A DNA stretch of 64,000 bases from positions 78,234,515-78,298,514 of the forward strand of contig NC_134456.1 of assembly GCF_047948215.1 (NCBI RefSeq), in the 5' to 3' direction. Source of the DNA: Lycorma delicatula (Eukaryota > Arthropoda > Insecta > Hemiptera > Fulgoridae). Below are positions 32,897 through 43,249 of this stretch, piece by piece. The translations under genes were made by a program, and so were the position numbers. Each line of letters begins with the position of its first letter. Position 1 is the first letter of the stretch. Below the pieces are notes generated by a model. That model was not told the origin of the DNA, did not search any database, and saw only the letters and a program-made list of their open reading frames with translations.

Positions 32897-35662
32897 TTAA
32901 TGGCTTTGTTGACTTACTTCGTTGATATCGTCATACCAGGATTGATTATATAAATCAGGAACATTTTGATCGGTCGAGATCGTATCAGTCATCTTATTTT
33001 CATATTTAGAAGGACTAGAACCTTTAACGAAGTTCTGTATAGTTTTTACGTTAGTCTCGCGGCTTTTTATAAGTTTTTCTAAATGCGTTTGACTATAATC
33101 TTCATGAATATTTTTATCAACTATTTTTTCATTTACGTTGCGGGGATTTTGAGAATCGGTCTTATCGTTTTTGTGTTTAACATTTAAGTTGTTGTCAAAC
33201 GATTTTTTTATAGCTTCGTTAGAAAATAATATATCATTTTTATTATTTACATAATCTTTTTTGTTAGTATTACTCAAATCATTTTTATTATTATCATGGT
33301 GATTTTCATAAATTTCGTTGCTTTTTTCCAAATTTTGATTATTGTTGTTATTGACTTCATCGTCATTATTGTAATCAATATTTTCACTGATAGGACAATT
33401 GTTAAGACTGATAATAATTTCACGACATACATCATCATCGTAATTTGATTTTGTGTGTTCAACCGTTTCCGAATCTTTGCTTTTAACCAGATTATCGGAG
33501 AGTAAAGGGTTTTTCGGATCTATTTCGAACAATGTTTGTTTAATTATCGGATCTTCTGCGATACGTTCTCTTTTTTTGCTGAATAACGACGTATCGGATT
33601 TTGTTCCTTTTCTTGGACTCCGTGTTAAAGAATTATTATGTATATATTTTGGTATATCTAAATTAAATATATTTTGAGCGGTCGGATTAGTTAATTCTGA
33701 TCCTCGATCGTGACTATGAAAATTGTTTCTACTTGCAATTTTTTTAGTAAAATGGTCCATTATTACATCAGGTTCGCTTTCCAAATCTTTTTTACTTTTC
33801 AGTTTCGAGGTCAAGTAAGACGGTTCTAATTTATTAATTCGTCTACTTCTTTTTGGACTGTCATAAATATGCAGTAGCGGGTGGTTGTTTTCATCCTCGT
33901 TAAAGTCGTTATTCGAGTGCTTTCTGGCGATCTGATTCTTACCAAATTCTTCCTTGAAATAATTCATATACAACCTGTTATCGGCTTTACTAGCCGATTC
34001 TTTGACTAACGATCCGTTAACCAAATTACTGATATAATTAATCTTGGCTTTACCGAAGTATCTTTTGTACTCAGGAAATTGTTGAGAACTTAATATTTGT
34101 TTGTAATTTGAGCTGATTTCATTATCCGTTTCGCTTTTCTGCGCTGTTTGGTTTTCGGTTTTCTCGTTTTCTTTTAAACCGGAAAGATTGTAATTTTGGA
34201 ATATGCCAACAATATTTTTACGCGGGTCACTGGATGTCTTTCTATTATCGGAATATTTATTTTTCTTCATCTCTAACGGGATTCTAAACGGACCGTTTTT
34301 TAAGCCGTCTATCGTATACTTTGTGTCAAACCCTTCATAATTTTCAAAATTTTCATTCCTTTTTCTTACATCAGTAGGAAATTTCATCCCTACTTTACGG
34401 TTGTGTAATCGTGTAAGGGATTTATTTCTAAACCTGTTTTTATTTATGTCTTTTGATTTTCTATAAGTATCGTAAAAGTGACTCCTCTGAATTATTTCAT
34501 CTGACAACAGTCTTTTGATTGGATTAGGCTTATTATCGCTTTCCAATTTTACTGCATCTGATTTGTCGTGAAAATTCGGTAAGACGTTTAATAACGCTTG
34601 CTTGTTAATAAATGTTGTTTCGCTTTGCCGGGCATTCCTCTTTCTTCCGGTGGCTTTCTCTGCGGAATTTGTATATAAATATTTTATTTCTGTAATATTT
34701 GGTGAATATGACTTTATTCTATTTATTACGTCGACTTCAGGATCATTGATTTGTGATGCTGTTTTATTGACTGAAATCTGTCGTTTTTTATTAATAAGGT
34801 GATGTAAAGCATCCGCTGACGTAAAACGAGATTGTTTTTTAGAATTTGTTGTTGATTCTTTCGGGTCGCTTGATTTACTGCTATTTTGTATGTTGTGATC
34901 ATTGTTTGTATCCAAAAGCACATTTTTTATCTTTGCGTTTCGGTCACTCACGAGAAAAGATTTTATTTTATTGTATGTTAATTCGTTTGAATTACCTAAC
35001 AGAAATTTATATATTTCTTCAATATCCATGCCGGGTGAAAATTTATTCAAATATTTACCGGTTGTTCGGAGTGACAGATTTGGCGTTTTAGTTTTTTTCA
35101 TTGCGTTGACATTATTTTCCGCCTGGGGTAATGTTTTAATTTTTTCCGTTGTCTTGTCTACGGATTCCTTTCTATACGGGTTATAATTTAAAGTTTTTAT
35201 TTGTTTCCCTTGCTCGTTTCGCTTCATCAGTGCTTTATTACGCTCGATATTGGTTTCAAAGCTTTGTCTTTTTCTGTACTTACTTTGGGTTTTAACATTT
35301 CTAGGTATTTTATTGCAGTGTTCGATTACAGTGTTTGGTCTGTATTTATCGATTCCTTTCATTTCAACTTTAGCTTTCGTTATAGTTTTTTTAAGGACTT
35401 TATTTAAATTGTCTTTCGGTCTATTTTTACTTTTTGGGTGATCGTTCCATGTTATCGATCTGGTCAAATTTTTCATTTCATTAAGAATTTGTCGAGCGTA
35501 TGCAACCGACTGAATTAATGGCGAACATTCTTTCAGTAAGAAATTTCTGTTTTCATCCTTTTTTATATTTTCTCTATTAAATTTAGAAGATTTCGAATCA
35601 ATTTCTTTGTTTTTTCTAGAATAATGAAAATTTACAGTTTTTGCAACATTTGTGAAGATTTT
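32897..35662 (-). CDS. Large coding exon of an unrecognised, Asn/Lys-rich protein
   Basis: An uninterrupted frame of about 920 codons ends in TAA (32,899-32,897). In AT-rich DNA this is far longer than chance, so I accept it as host coding sequence. No ATG opens it; the frame runs up into CTTTCTGATTTTGCAG, a typical insect 3' splice acceptor, so the exon most likely starts at AAA (35,662) in phase 0. The product is rich in Lys, Asn, Ser, Asp and Arg, has few Cys, no hydrophobic segment that could span a membrane, and many basic pairs. A more structured-looking stretch (GMDIEEIYKFLLGNSNELTY, about residues 210-235) and an Asn/Asp-rich tract (DYNNDDEVNNNNNQN, about 33,335-33,395) stand out. I recognise no domain and assign no function. 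It is probably a mainly disordered, fast-evolving protein. Earlier exons should lie above 35.7 kb, possibly outside the window. Shadow frames on both strands within it are not genes. Confidence 0.72.
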   Translation of the reverse strand, partial: KIFTNVAKTVNFHYSRKNKEIDSKSSKFNRENIKKDENRNFLLKECSPLIQSVAYARQILNEMKNLTRSITWNDHPKSKNRPKDNLNKVLKKTITKAKVEMKGIDKYRPNTVIEHCNKIPRNVKTQSKYRKRQSFETNIERNKALMKRNEQGKQIKTLNYNPYRKESVDKTTEKIKTLPQAENNVNAMKKTKTPNLSLRTTGKYLNKFSPGMDIEEIYKFLLGNSNELTYNKIKSFLVSDRNAKIKNVLLDTNNDHNIQNSSKSSDPKESTTNSKKQSRFTSADALHHLINKKRQISVNKTASQINDPEVDVINRIKSYSPNITEIKYLYTNSAEKATGRKRNARQSETTFINKQALLNVLPNFHDKSDAVKLESDNKPNPIKRLLSDEIIQRSHFYDTYRKSKDINKNRFRNKSLTRLHNRKVGMKFPTDVRKRNENFENYEGFDTKYTIDGLKNGPFRIPLEMKKNKYSDNRKTSSDPRKNIVGIFQNYNLSGLKENEKTENQTAQKSETDNEISSNYKQILSSQQFPEYKRYFGKAKINYISNLVNGSLVKESASKADNRLYMNYFKEEFGKNQIARKHSNNDFNEDENNHPLLHIYDSPKRSRRINKLEPSYLTSKLKSKKDLESEPDVIMDHFTKKIASRNNFHSHDRGSELTNPTAQNIFNLDIPKYIHNNSLTRSPRKGTKSDTSLFSKKRERIAEDPIIKQTLFEIDPKNPLLSDNLVKSKDSETVEHTKSNYDDDVCREIIISLNNCPISENIDYNNDDEVNNNNNQNLEKSNEIYENHHDNNKNDLSNTNKKDYVNNKNDILFSNEAIKKSFDNNLNVKHKNDKTDSQNPRNVNEKIVDKNIHEDYSQTHLEKLIKSRETNVKTIQNFVKGSSPSKYENKMTDTISTDQNVPDLYNQSWYDDINEVSQQSH

Positions 35663-35685
35663 CTGCAAAATCAGAAAGTATGTAT
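35663..35685 (-). promoter_or_regulatory. Predicted 3' splice acceptor
   Basis: Minus-strand text ACTTTCTGATTTTGCAG places a pyrimidine-rich tract before CAG, directly at the open end of the large exon. The TTG two codons upstream would be the only alternative start and is not credible for a eukaryotic mRNA. Confidence 0.65.
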
Positions 35686-35689
35686 GATT

Positions 35690-37140
35690 ATAAATTTCTT
35701 TACAGGTACTAATTGTTAATAAAAAATAAGGATAAACCTGACTAATATAGAATACACAATTTTTTTTTTTTTAATGTTCGTTTGAACTTATGAAAATATT
35801 CAAGTTTTAAAATTGAACGGCTGTTTTCAACTGCGTGAGGGAAGTTAGAAATGTTAATCTGTAGAACAGATTGTGTGTGGATTTATGAGAAAAATGTTTC
35901 AATTTTGTTTTGGAGATGAATCGCATCGGGTATGTCGTGTAATAGATACGATTAGAGTATAAATATTGTGTTGTGTACTTGTCATATGTTGTGTTGCTTT
36001 CATTTATTTTGTCACTAATGTAACATATCTTTTAAGAGTCAATTTTTATTTAAATTTTGTAGCGTTTTTAGCAAAATTGGAAATTGCTATTTTTAGCTTA
36101 TAGTTTTACGAATCCATATCGTTGTAGGGTAGCCTATAATAAAATATCAAATTATTATTGTTATTATTAGTAGTAACAGGGTTTCTTGAATTCAATGCAA
36201 TTGATTATTTTATGGAAATTATTTATTACCTGTTATATAACAAAAAACCGCATATCTATTAAATGTATACACTGAAAATGTGGTTTGTATATTGAATGTT
36301 ATATTATTATCACCTGGTTGAAGGTAGACTGTTTCAGATGTTTTACTTTTGCGCTGTTCTGTATTAAAACAACATTGCAATTATTTTTTTTTAATCCGTA
36401 CTTTTGTATGTTTTTTGTATTATTTTCAGTACTTAAATATTTTTCACCGATTTTTCCCGTTTACAAACAAGGAAGAAAAATAATTAAAATCTAATCCAAA
36501 AAATATACGAATTTTGTTATTACCTTTTCCCACTGGAAGAAAAATTTAAAAAAAGAAAAAGGTTTATTTCGTAAAAACAGCTGTTTTTATGAAAAAGTTT
36601 TATCAATCAGCGAATGTAGTATTTATTATTAATACGACTAAGCGATTATTAATTTCAGTAATAATAATAATCGAAGTTCTAACGTCTAACATAAAAACAT
36701 TTGAAAACAACAAACAGATTGGTAAAAACGAAATTTGAAAACTTTTAAACACGAAAAATAACTATTTTATAAGTTAAGTAGTCAAAATTAAAAGAAAAGA
36801 GGAAAAGAAGGTTTTGTTCCGATAAAAGAAAATGACTTTAAAAAAAAAATCACGGTAACTACAATATAAAAAGATGATCCGCTGACTTCTTATAATTACA
36901 TAATTACGGTAATTATACACAAAGTCAATAATCTTGGCATATGTTATTGTTTTCACCACGCTCATTGTAAATATACTAAAAAAGGTGTGGCTCTTCCGTA
37001 GTTTTTAAATTTTAACTTTTTGTAAAAATAATAATGACAAAAAAAAATTCAATCATGACACGAAAATTGGTTATCGTATACATTTATGGATCAGCCTAAA
37101 ATCGGACAGTTAATATTAAGATGACGCCAGCGAACAAAGC
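35690..37140. other. Probable intron of the minus-strand gene
   Basis: If the acceptor at 35,663 is used, this AT-rich, T-run-containing stretch is intronic. I see no upstream exon that I can support within it. Confidence 0.4.
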
Positions 37141-37149
37141 GATAGTTAG

Positions 37150-37236
37150 GAATGGCATTTTCACACGCTACAAAAATTGTCATTCATCTCATCCTGTGAA
37201 ATAATATCTAACGGTGATCCTGGAGGTTAAAAAAAG
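37150..37236 (+). mobile_element. SINE-A, copy 2 (body and tail)
   Basis: Contains GGCATTTTCACACGCTACAA, CATTCATCTCATCCTGTGAA, ATATCTAACGGTGATCCTGG and AGGTTAAAAAAAGG, matching the SINE-A body and tail at 3,990-4,072. The tRNA-like head is absent, as in a 5'-truncated insertion. Confidence 0.8.
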
Positions 37237-37239
37237 GAA

Positions 37240-37985
37240 AGTTTTGTTGGTATAGTTCAGAGTTCAGTACACGAAATGGTTGGCCGATTTAAAATGAATA
37301 CATAAGAGATTATCGATACTAAATCAAAGCAATTAAGTCAAAGAGGGTAATTTACATTTCCCTCGCCACTATGGGAATACGTAATTAAAAAATTCTTAGA
37401 AATTGTAGGCAATTTTCTTTGAAGTTTTCCTACAAATATATCTTGATGTCTGTAGATTTACAAAAAATTGATTTTTTTTTAACGATAATGAATCTCCGTT
37501 ATATTGATTTTTCTCTGTGTATCAAAAATCCTTACAAGGTGAATTTTTTGACTTGTGTTTTTATTTATGATGTTTTTACAATTTATTACACGCATTCATG
37601 AAGCAGATACCGAAAAATAAAATCTGGATTCACATATCCATTAACGTAAATAGAATTAATTTCTTAGATTTTTTGTACTAATCACTAACTTTTATGGCGG
37701 TGGAGGAATTATACCATAAATGTTTGGGTGGGATTCATGGAAATAATATGAATTAAATAAGAATAAGTTATCGCTAAAACCTGACGAAAACTTTGTTTAA
37801 CTTATACGTAATCGTCTTTAAAAAAAAAAAATCGGAAAAAATGCAATACCCACTCAATGATTACTTCAGTAGATAGAGCTTTTGTAAGTAAACCTTTTGT
37901 AAAATCATATTTCAATAATTAAATTCATTTTGGAAATAGGTAAAAATTATAAATTTGTATTGCAGTGCATATGTGTGCTCTGTAA
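37240..37985. other. Non-coding stretch
   Basis: Nothing recognisable before the mariner element. Confidence 0.4.
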
Positions 37986-37988
37986 TTG

Positions 37989-39312
37989 TACGAGGCATAT
38001 CTCTAAAGTAAAGACGCTGGGAAATTTCTCTCCTAAAGATTAGTGAATCTGTGTAGTTCATAGCCAAGCTAGTATTATACACACAGCATTGTTGTCTGTA
38101 AGTTGTAGCGTTGTAGTTTCTTTGATTACGTGTGAGTTATTACGTTATAAAATGAATAGGAAAATCGATGTTGCCGCAGCTGTGAAATACGAGGAGTCAT
38201 ACGTTTTTTTAAATCGATAGAACTTTAAGTCAGCTGAAATTCATAGGCAGTTGGTTGCTGTGTCCGGTGATAATGTGATGAACGAAAGTAACGTCCGAAA
38301 ATGGTATGAAAGGTTTAGAAATAATAGAATTAATGTGCATCATGAAGAATGTTTGGGGAGGCCCTCGATAATCACCAAGAACTTGTTGAAAAGCATCGAT
38401 TATGAAATCAGAAAAGATCGTCGCTCAATGATTTCCGACCTGGTCTTTCTTTTTTGATATTTCAAGAGCTGTTATCGGTCACATTGTTGACCATTTAGAC
38501 TTCAGAAAGGTTTGTGGATGTGGGGTGCCACACGTCTTAAAGGAACATTACAAAACAAATTCGAGTGGGATCTGCTTTGGGATTTTTGATGCGCTACGCA
38601 GAAAAAGATAATGAGTTCCTTAATTCAATTATTACCGGCAATGAAATTGATTTATTATCACATGCCAGAGAGAAAACGATAGTCAAGTGAATGGCGTCAT
38701 CCTCAATCACTAACCAGATTGACAAAGGTCAAGCCACAGCCATTTGAATGCAACTGATGGCCACAGCCTTTTGGGATCGGTTTGGTATACTGCTGATCGA
38801 TTTCATGCCACGTGGAACGACTATAAATGCAGAAACCTACTGCAAAAACTCTACGAAGTTACGACGCGCCATTCAAAATCGGCTATGTGGGCGGCTGACG
38901 GACGGCGTCGTTCTGCTGCATGATAATGCGCGTCCACATGCTGCGATTCCGACACGTGATTTACTGAGAACATTAGGATGAGAAATTTACAATCATCCAA
39001 CATGCAGTCCCGACTTAGCTCCTTCTGATTATCATTTATTTAGGAAAATGAAAGAATTTTTGAATGGTAAGTAATTCGCGGGTGACGATGAACTTAAAAA
39101 TCAGTGATTAAATGGACTGGCGACAGAAGAATACGACGAGAGTATATTGAAGCTGGTGTATCGCTACGATAAATAAATGTTTTAATTCATGTGGCGTTTA
39201 AGATAAGTAGTAGAAGTTATATGTAGTTTAAGAGAAATAAAAAAATATTTATAAAGTTTTCAGAATAAATTGTTTCACAATGAAACCTTTACTTTAGTGA
39301 TAACCTCTGGTA
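37989..39312 (+). mobile_element. Mariner transposon with TIRs and TA target duplication
   Basis: The left end (TA at 37,989-37,990, then CGAGGCATATCTCTAAAGTA AAG) and the right end (complement of CCAGAGGTTATCACTAAAGT AAAG, ending at 39,310 and followed by TA) form imperfect TIRs of about 28 bp. The length of about 1.32 kb is the normal size for mariner. The core holds one degenerate transposase gene. This is the most complete mobile element in the window. Confidence 0.88.
38152..39180 (+). pseudogene. Mariner transposase pseudogene, full length
   Basis: The ATG at 38,152 opens MNRKIDVAAAVKYEESYVFL. A stop follows, then SAEIHRQL, SNVRKWYERFRNNRINVHHE, ECLGRPSI and EIRKDRRSMISDL (HTH region). 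TGNEID marks the first catalytic site, where Asp is replaced by Asn (AAT at 38,640-38,642). Next come EWRHPQS, DFMPRGTTINAETYCKN, RRAIQNRLCGRLTDGVVLLH and DNARPHAA (second Asp, 38,922-38,924), then NHPTCSPDLAPSDYHLFRKM (third Asp, 39,027-39,029). The last two Asp are 105 nt apart, exactly the D34D spacing of mariner, although a TGA stands where Trp is expected between them. Other stops and shifts occur. All parts are present in order, so it is a decayed copy and not a fragment. Confidence 0.9.
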
Positions 39313-39319
39313 TTTTATT

Positions 39320-40025
39320 ACTAAAGGTTTCATTTGAGTATCTTATTTTGCTACCGATTGCTACCACAGTTATATCTGTTACCTAAATACGATGAATTGT
39401 TCTTAGAAAACACACAAATTGTAATAGATTTGAAATCATCTTGTGGGTGAAAGTCACGCGACTTCCTCATTCTGCCACTCATCAGTTGTATTCTGCAGCA
39501 GTGCGGAGCGCATACGGCCAGTACATCACCACATACATCACTAACTACGCATCAGAAATCTAATAAGTCTACGGCCAAATGTATTATTTTCAGTAGATAA
39601 TTAAATAAAAAAAATTTATATCAAATTTTTCAGTATCTCATTCTAAAAACATTGTTTTCCGATACATTTCGCGATCGAACGACTTCATTCCTTTGTTTTT
39701 GTTATTGAGTTACAGTCACATATAGAGGTAAGTAAAGAACTCTCATAATCATCATTTATATTACTCAGCTTAATAGTTATTTTAAATCGGCTATGGTTAC
39801 TATTTCAAAACTTTGTTATATCGTGTTTGTCACCACGTATGCAATTTTTGTTTTGTAATACAATTTTGACCAGTTCAGAGTATGGTTTTATATTAATCGG
39901 ACGTGCAATTTCTTTGCCTGATCTTTAATTGTGAAAGCTACGTTATTTTAATTGTGTAAGCGTGTAAGGTAAAATGGAAGCAAGCAGTCCTCATCTTCAG
40001 AAAAAATAACAAATTTTTTATAGGG
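39320..40025. other. Non-coding stretch
   Basis: A GC-richer phrase at 39,440-39,560 (AAAGTCACGCGACTTCCTCA and GCGGAGCGCATACGGCCAGT) might be the 5' part of the transposon that follows, but I found no terminal repeat. Confidence 0.35.
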
Positions 40026-40029
40026 TATA

Positions 40030-41070
40030 CAATTATTTAAGAGAACTTGTGGATAGCGAATATAATGTATAATAAGGAGGTTTTTAATGCAACGCAGGAA
40101 GTTACCGCAAGTTCTGCTGAATCAGTGCATATTGTACAGAATGTTTGTTGTGAAGGTAATGAAAATGAATCATCCCAATGTGAATTATGCGAAATTCTCA
40201 TGAATTACCTCGAAAAAAAATTTCTCTCACAAACTGGGCACCCGATGTGAATGATTTTAATAAAGATATAATTCTCGGTCCATTCAAGAATTTTACGATC
40301 GAATAGATTGTCTGATGTGCAGTAAAATTTTGAAAAAATAAATAAATTTTACCGGAATTGCGTATTCCATGTGGAAAATTGTAAGACAATTAGGATCCCG
40401 CTTTTGTAAGTGCAATGATGACAAATGTTTTGATAGTGAGGTCTGACATTGTTCTTGCTCGGGTAAAACTTTTAAGGAAATGTACGAAATTAGAAAAAAA
40501 CAAATCTTCACCAATAATTTACCTAGATGAAACGTGGGTAAATCAGAACCATTCCAGGAAATACATCTCTCTTTTTCTGTTTAGCCTCCTGAACCACCTT
40601 AAGATATTACATCAGACGTTGAATGAAGATGATAAGTATGAATGGAAATGAAGTGTAGTCTTGTACAGTCTCAGATTGATCATTCCTGAGATGTGAGGTT
40701 AAGTGAACCCAACCACCAAAGAACACGATTCACGATCTAGTATTCAAATCCGTAATTATTATTAATCCGGGGTCTTAAAATTCCGACTAGGAAAGGATCC
40801 GTTTAATTATATGCCATGTGGTTGTGCTTTGTTTTTTAGTCAAAGCATACGGAGGACTCCCACCAAGAAATGAAAGGTGATGTATTCCGAAAATGGTTGG
40901 TAAATTTATTGCGATCTTTGGAATAGTCTGTATTATAGTGATGGATAACGTCAGTTATCGTCGTGCGCTTAAAGAAATGCGTCAGCGACCAACACAAAAA
41001 ACGGGGAAATTTTTTCTTGGTTACCTCACAATAATATCATAGAATCCGTCTCACAAAATTCCATGTGTTT
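40030..41070 (+). pseudogene. DDE transposase relic split by a SINE
   Basis: Before the SINE: WAPDVNDFNKDIILGPFKNF, MWKIVRQLGSRFCKCNDDKC, SDIVLARVKLLRKCTKLEKN and PIIYLDETWVNQNHSRKYI, which includes the catalytic-type motif LDETWVN..H. After the SINE: KIPTRKGS, LYAMWL, HTEDSHQEMKGDVFRKWLVN, LLRSLE and, in another frame, MDNVSYRRALKEMRQRP, the second catalytic motif (V/I)MDNxSYH with His changed to Arg. This order matches IS630/Tc1-like DDE_3-type transposases found in insect genomes (remembered pattern). The third acidic residue and the C-terminus were not found. The SINE at 40,572-40,770 interrupts between the two halves. Frameshifts and stops are numerous. Confidence 0.75.
40572..40770 (-). 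mobile_element. SINE-B, copy 3, inserted in a transposase
   Basis: Plus-strand text begins CTGTTTAGCCTCCTGAACCA and continues AATGAAGTGTAGTCTTGTAC, AGTCTCAGATTGATCATTCC, GTGAACCCAACCACCAAAGA and CGATCTAGTATTCAAATC, the reverse of the SINE-B body. The head is missing. The transposase reading resumes directly after it, so the SINE is the younger of the two. Confidence 0.85.
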
Positions 41071-41089
41071 ATGTTTAGAATAACCAACT

Positions 41090-42820
41090 TAATAAATTTG
41101 GAAGGTGTTATCTGGTTTTATATCACTGAATTTTTCTTGATTTACCTTTATGAAAATAAAGTCGTGGATAATGGGAACATAATGCTTATTCGCTTTAAAA
41201 ATCTACATAAATATCAGTGAGAAATCTAAGAGAAATTTAACAAAACATTAGTGGTTCATAATTTTTGTGCCAGAAAATTTTTGTGAGAAATTTTTGTTTT
41301 GTTGTGAAAATTTGTTTGTGTCGGGTTTGAAATTATAATTGAATGTGGTTTTCAGTTTATAAAGGAATTAGCGATTGATTTTTGTTGCGTATTTTAATAA
41401 TTATCATTAAATTTGTAGTAAAATAACGGCAAGAATAGTATTTCATTGGATATGACGTTTAAAATTTAGCGGGAATATTTCGAACAATTAAGTAACTGGA
41501 GCACAAAACCGACAGACTAGTGGTAATCAGAATGGAATTAACGTATACTAAATTAAGAAAAAAAAATTGAATACTATATTACATAATTACCCGGAGAAAT
41601 TTCTCTTTGAAGGCCGTTTAAAGAGTTTACGGACGTAATTTTTTTTCTTTAAAATTTTTTGTTCATAAAGCCATTCTGAGTTTATGCCCAAAATGTTCTT
41701 AAAGGATTTTGCCTTTCCCCAATCTTTTTTTAAGTTATTAACTTTGAATTAAGACTAACATAAATTATAATGTATTATAATTTAAGTCATTATATAATAG
41801 TTTATCCCCAAGTTTCCATTAAAATTTGTTCTTTTAATCTTTAATGGTGGGTGAATACTGATTCATTGAAATTGTAACAGATTTTACTTCCTCATTGAAC
41901 AAAACAAACAAAAGATATTTACAACATTTTATGAAAAAAAATTCAGTTTTAAATCTAAATTAAAAGTTCATTTTTTAAGGAAATATTTTTTTTCTGACAA
42001 AGATATATTTAATAAGTAATTGTTATTGCCTAAAAAATGTTTATCTTATTGAATGAAAAAAGTATTAAAACAACCCTTTTTTGACTTGTCCATTATTAAT
42101 TAAAAAATCTAAGACAAATATCTTAGTTTGTTTGATTAAGAAATTAGGATCGTTTAAAAAATTACTCTGTAAAACGAAGGATACTGTTTGTTTTTTTTGT
42201 GTCTTTTTTTTATTGTATTATTTTATTCGAAAAATTAATATTAAATATTAATTTATTTACCTGTGTTTTTAAAACTGAATGTAGAATTTTTATAGGACTT
42301 CCAGACGTAGCCATTTTGTAATGTTGTCTACCTAGTAATGTAATGAAGTTCGCAAAAAATTTTAAAATCGTCACGTGTGTTACGGATGTAAATTTATTAA
42401 AAAGTGAACAATTAAATTTTTTTGGTAGGCATGAAAACGATTAAATTAAAATATTAAAAAAGCATTGTCAACTTTATAAGCCATAGCAATTATAATTCAG
42501 ACTATATTTTCTTTATTACTGACATACTAAACATGAAATTTTACATTTGAATAATTTAGCTGTAATTCTGTTGGTCTTTGAAGTTTTAATATTGATCATT
42601 TATTATTAATTACAAGGCTTTGATAACGTTTCCCACAAGGGATGTACTGTTGAAATAATTAAAAAAAAGTAACATCATTATTACTGTCTTAACTTAAACT
42701 CCTAATTTTTATCTAATGGAGATCTAGTTAAACAGTCTATTAATTCAATAGGATTTTTCCTTTAAGTCAAACAGTTCTGAAATGATGAATAAGGAAATTT
42801 CTGAGGGGTTAACTTAAGGA
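41090..42820. other. AT-rich non-coding stretch
   Basis: About 1.7 kb without a supportable gene or repeat. Confidence 0.4.
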
Positions 42821-43061
42821 AGATTTAGTCGTTCAGATGAATGTTTAGTATCTTAAGAAAAGTTAATATTTTACGGCATTTATTTAAACTAGTCACCCCA
42901 AAATCGTTGATCACTATTTGCTGTTCTTTTTCTGAATAAAAATACTTCGATTTCCTGAGTAACAGTGATCGGGTTACTATGACCACTACAGGGAAATTTT
43001 TAAGTAATCGCAGGAACCCGGGCGCAAGCTCCATGAAATTGTATGGTATCAAAGCATACTG

Positions 43062-43240
43062 GTACCAATTTCTGGTACCAATTTAAGACCCTCTTCAGGT
43101 TTGGAATCATAGAGTGAAAGAGGTAGGAGGAAACATATCCAAGTATCCAGGTTTAGGAGTCTTGTAATAGCGTGGCTCAAAGCAAAGCTTAGGTAACTGG
43201 TAGTTGTTTAAGACCCCCTTCGGATTTGGGTATCATCCTA
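43062..43240. repeat. Imperfect local duplication
   Basis: Two phrases about 130 bp apart are similar: GGTACCAATTTAAGACCCTC with TTCAGGTTTGGAATCAT, and TGGTAGTTGTTTAAGACCCC with TTCGGATTTGGGTATCAT. The region is slightly GC-richer than its surroundings and has no gene I can support. Confidence 0.5.
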
Positions 43241-43249
43241 AGAACACAA

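Noticed and set aside
34846..35441. Several Phe/Leu-rich plus-strand frames of 60-94 codons
   Set aside because: All are antisense shadows of the Lys/Asn-rich minus-strand exon.
35666..35668. TTG as translation start of the large frame
   Set aside because: A TTG start is not credible for a eukaryotic mRNA, and a good splice acceptor lies exactly there.
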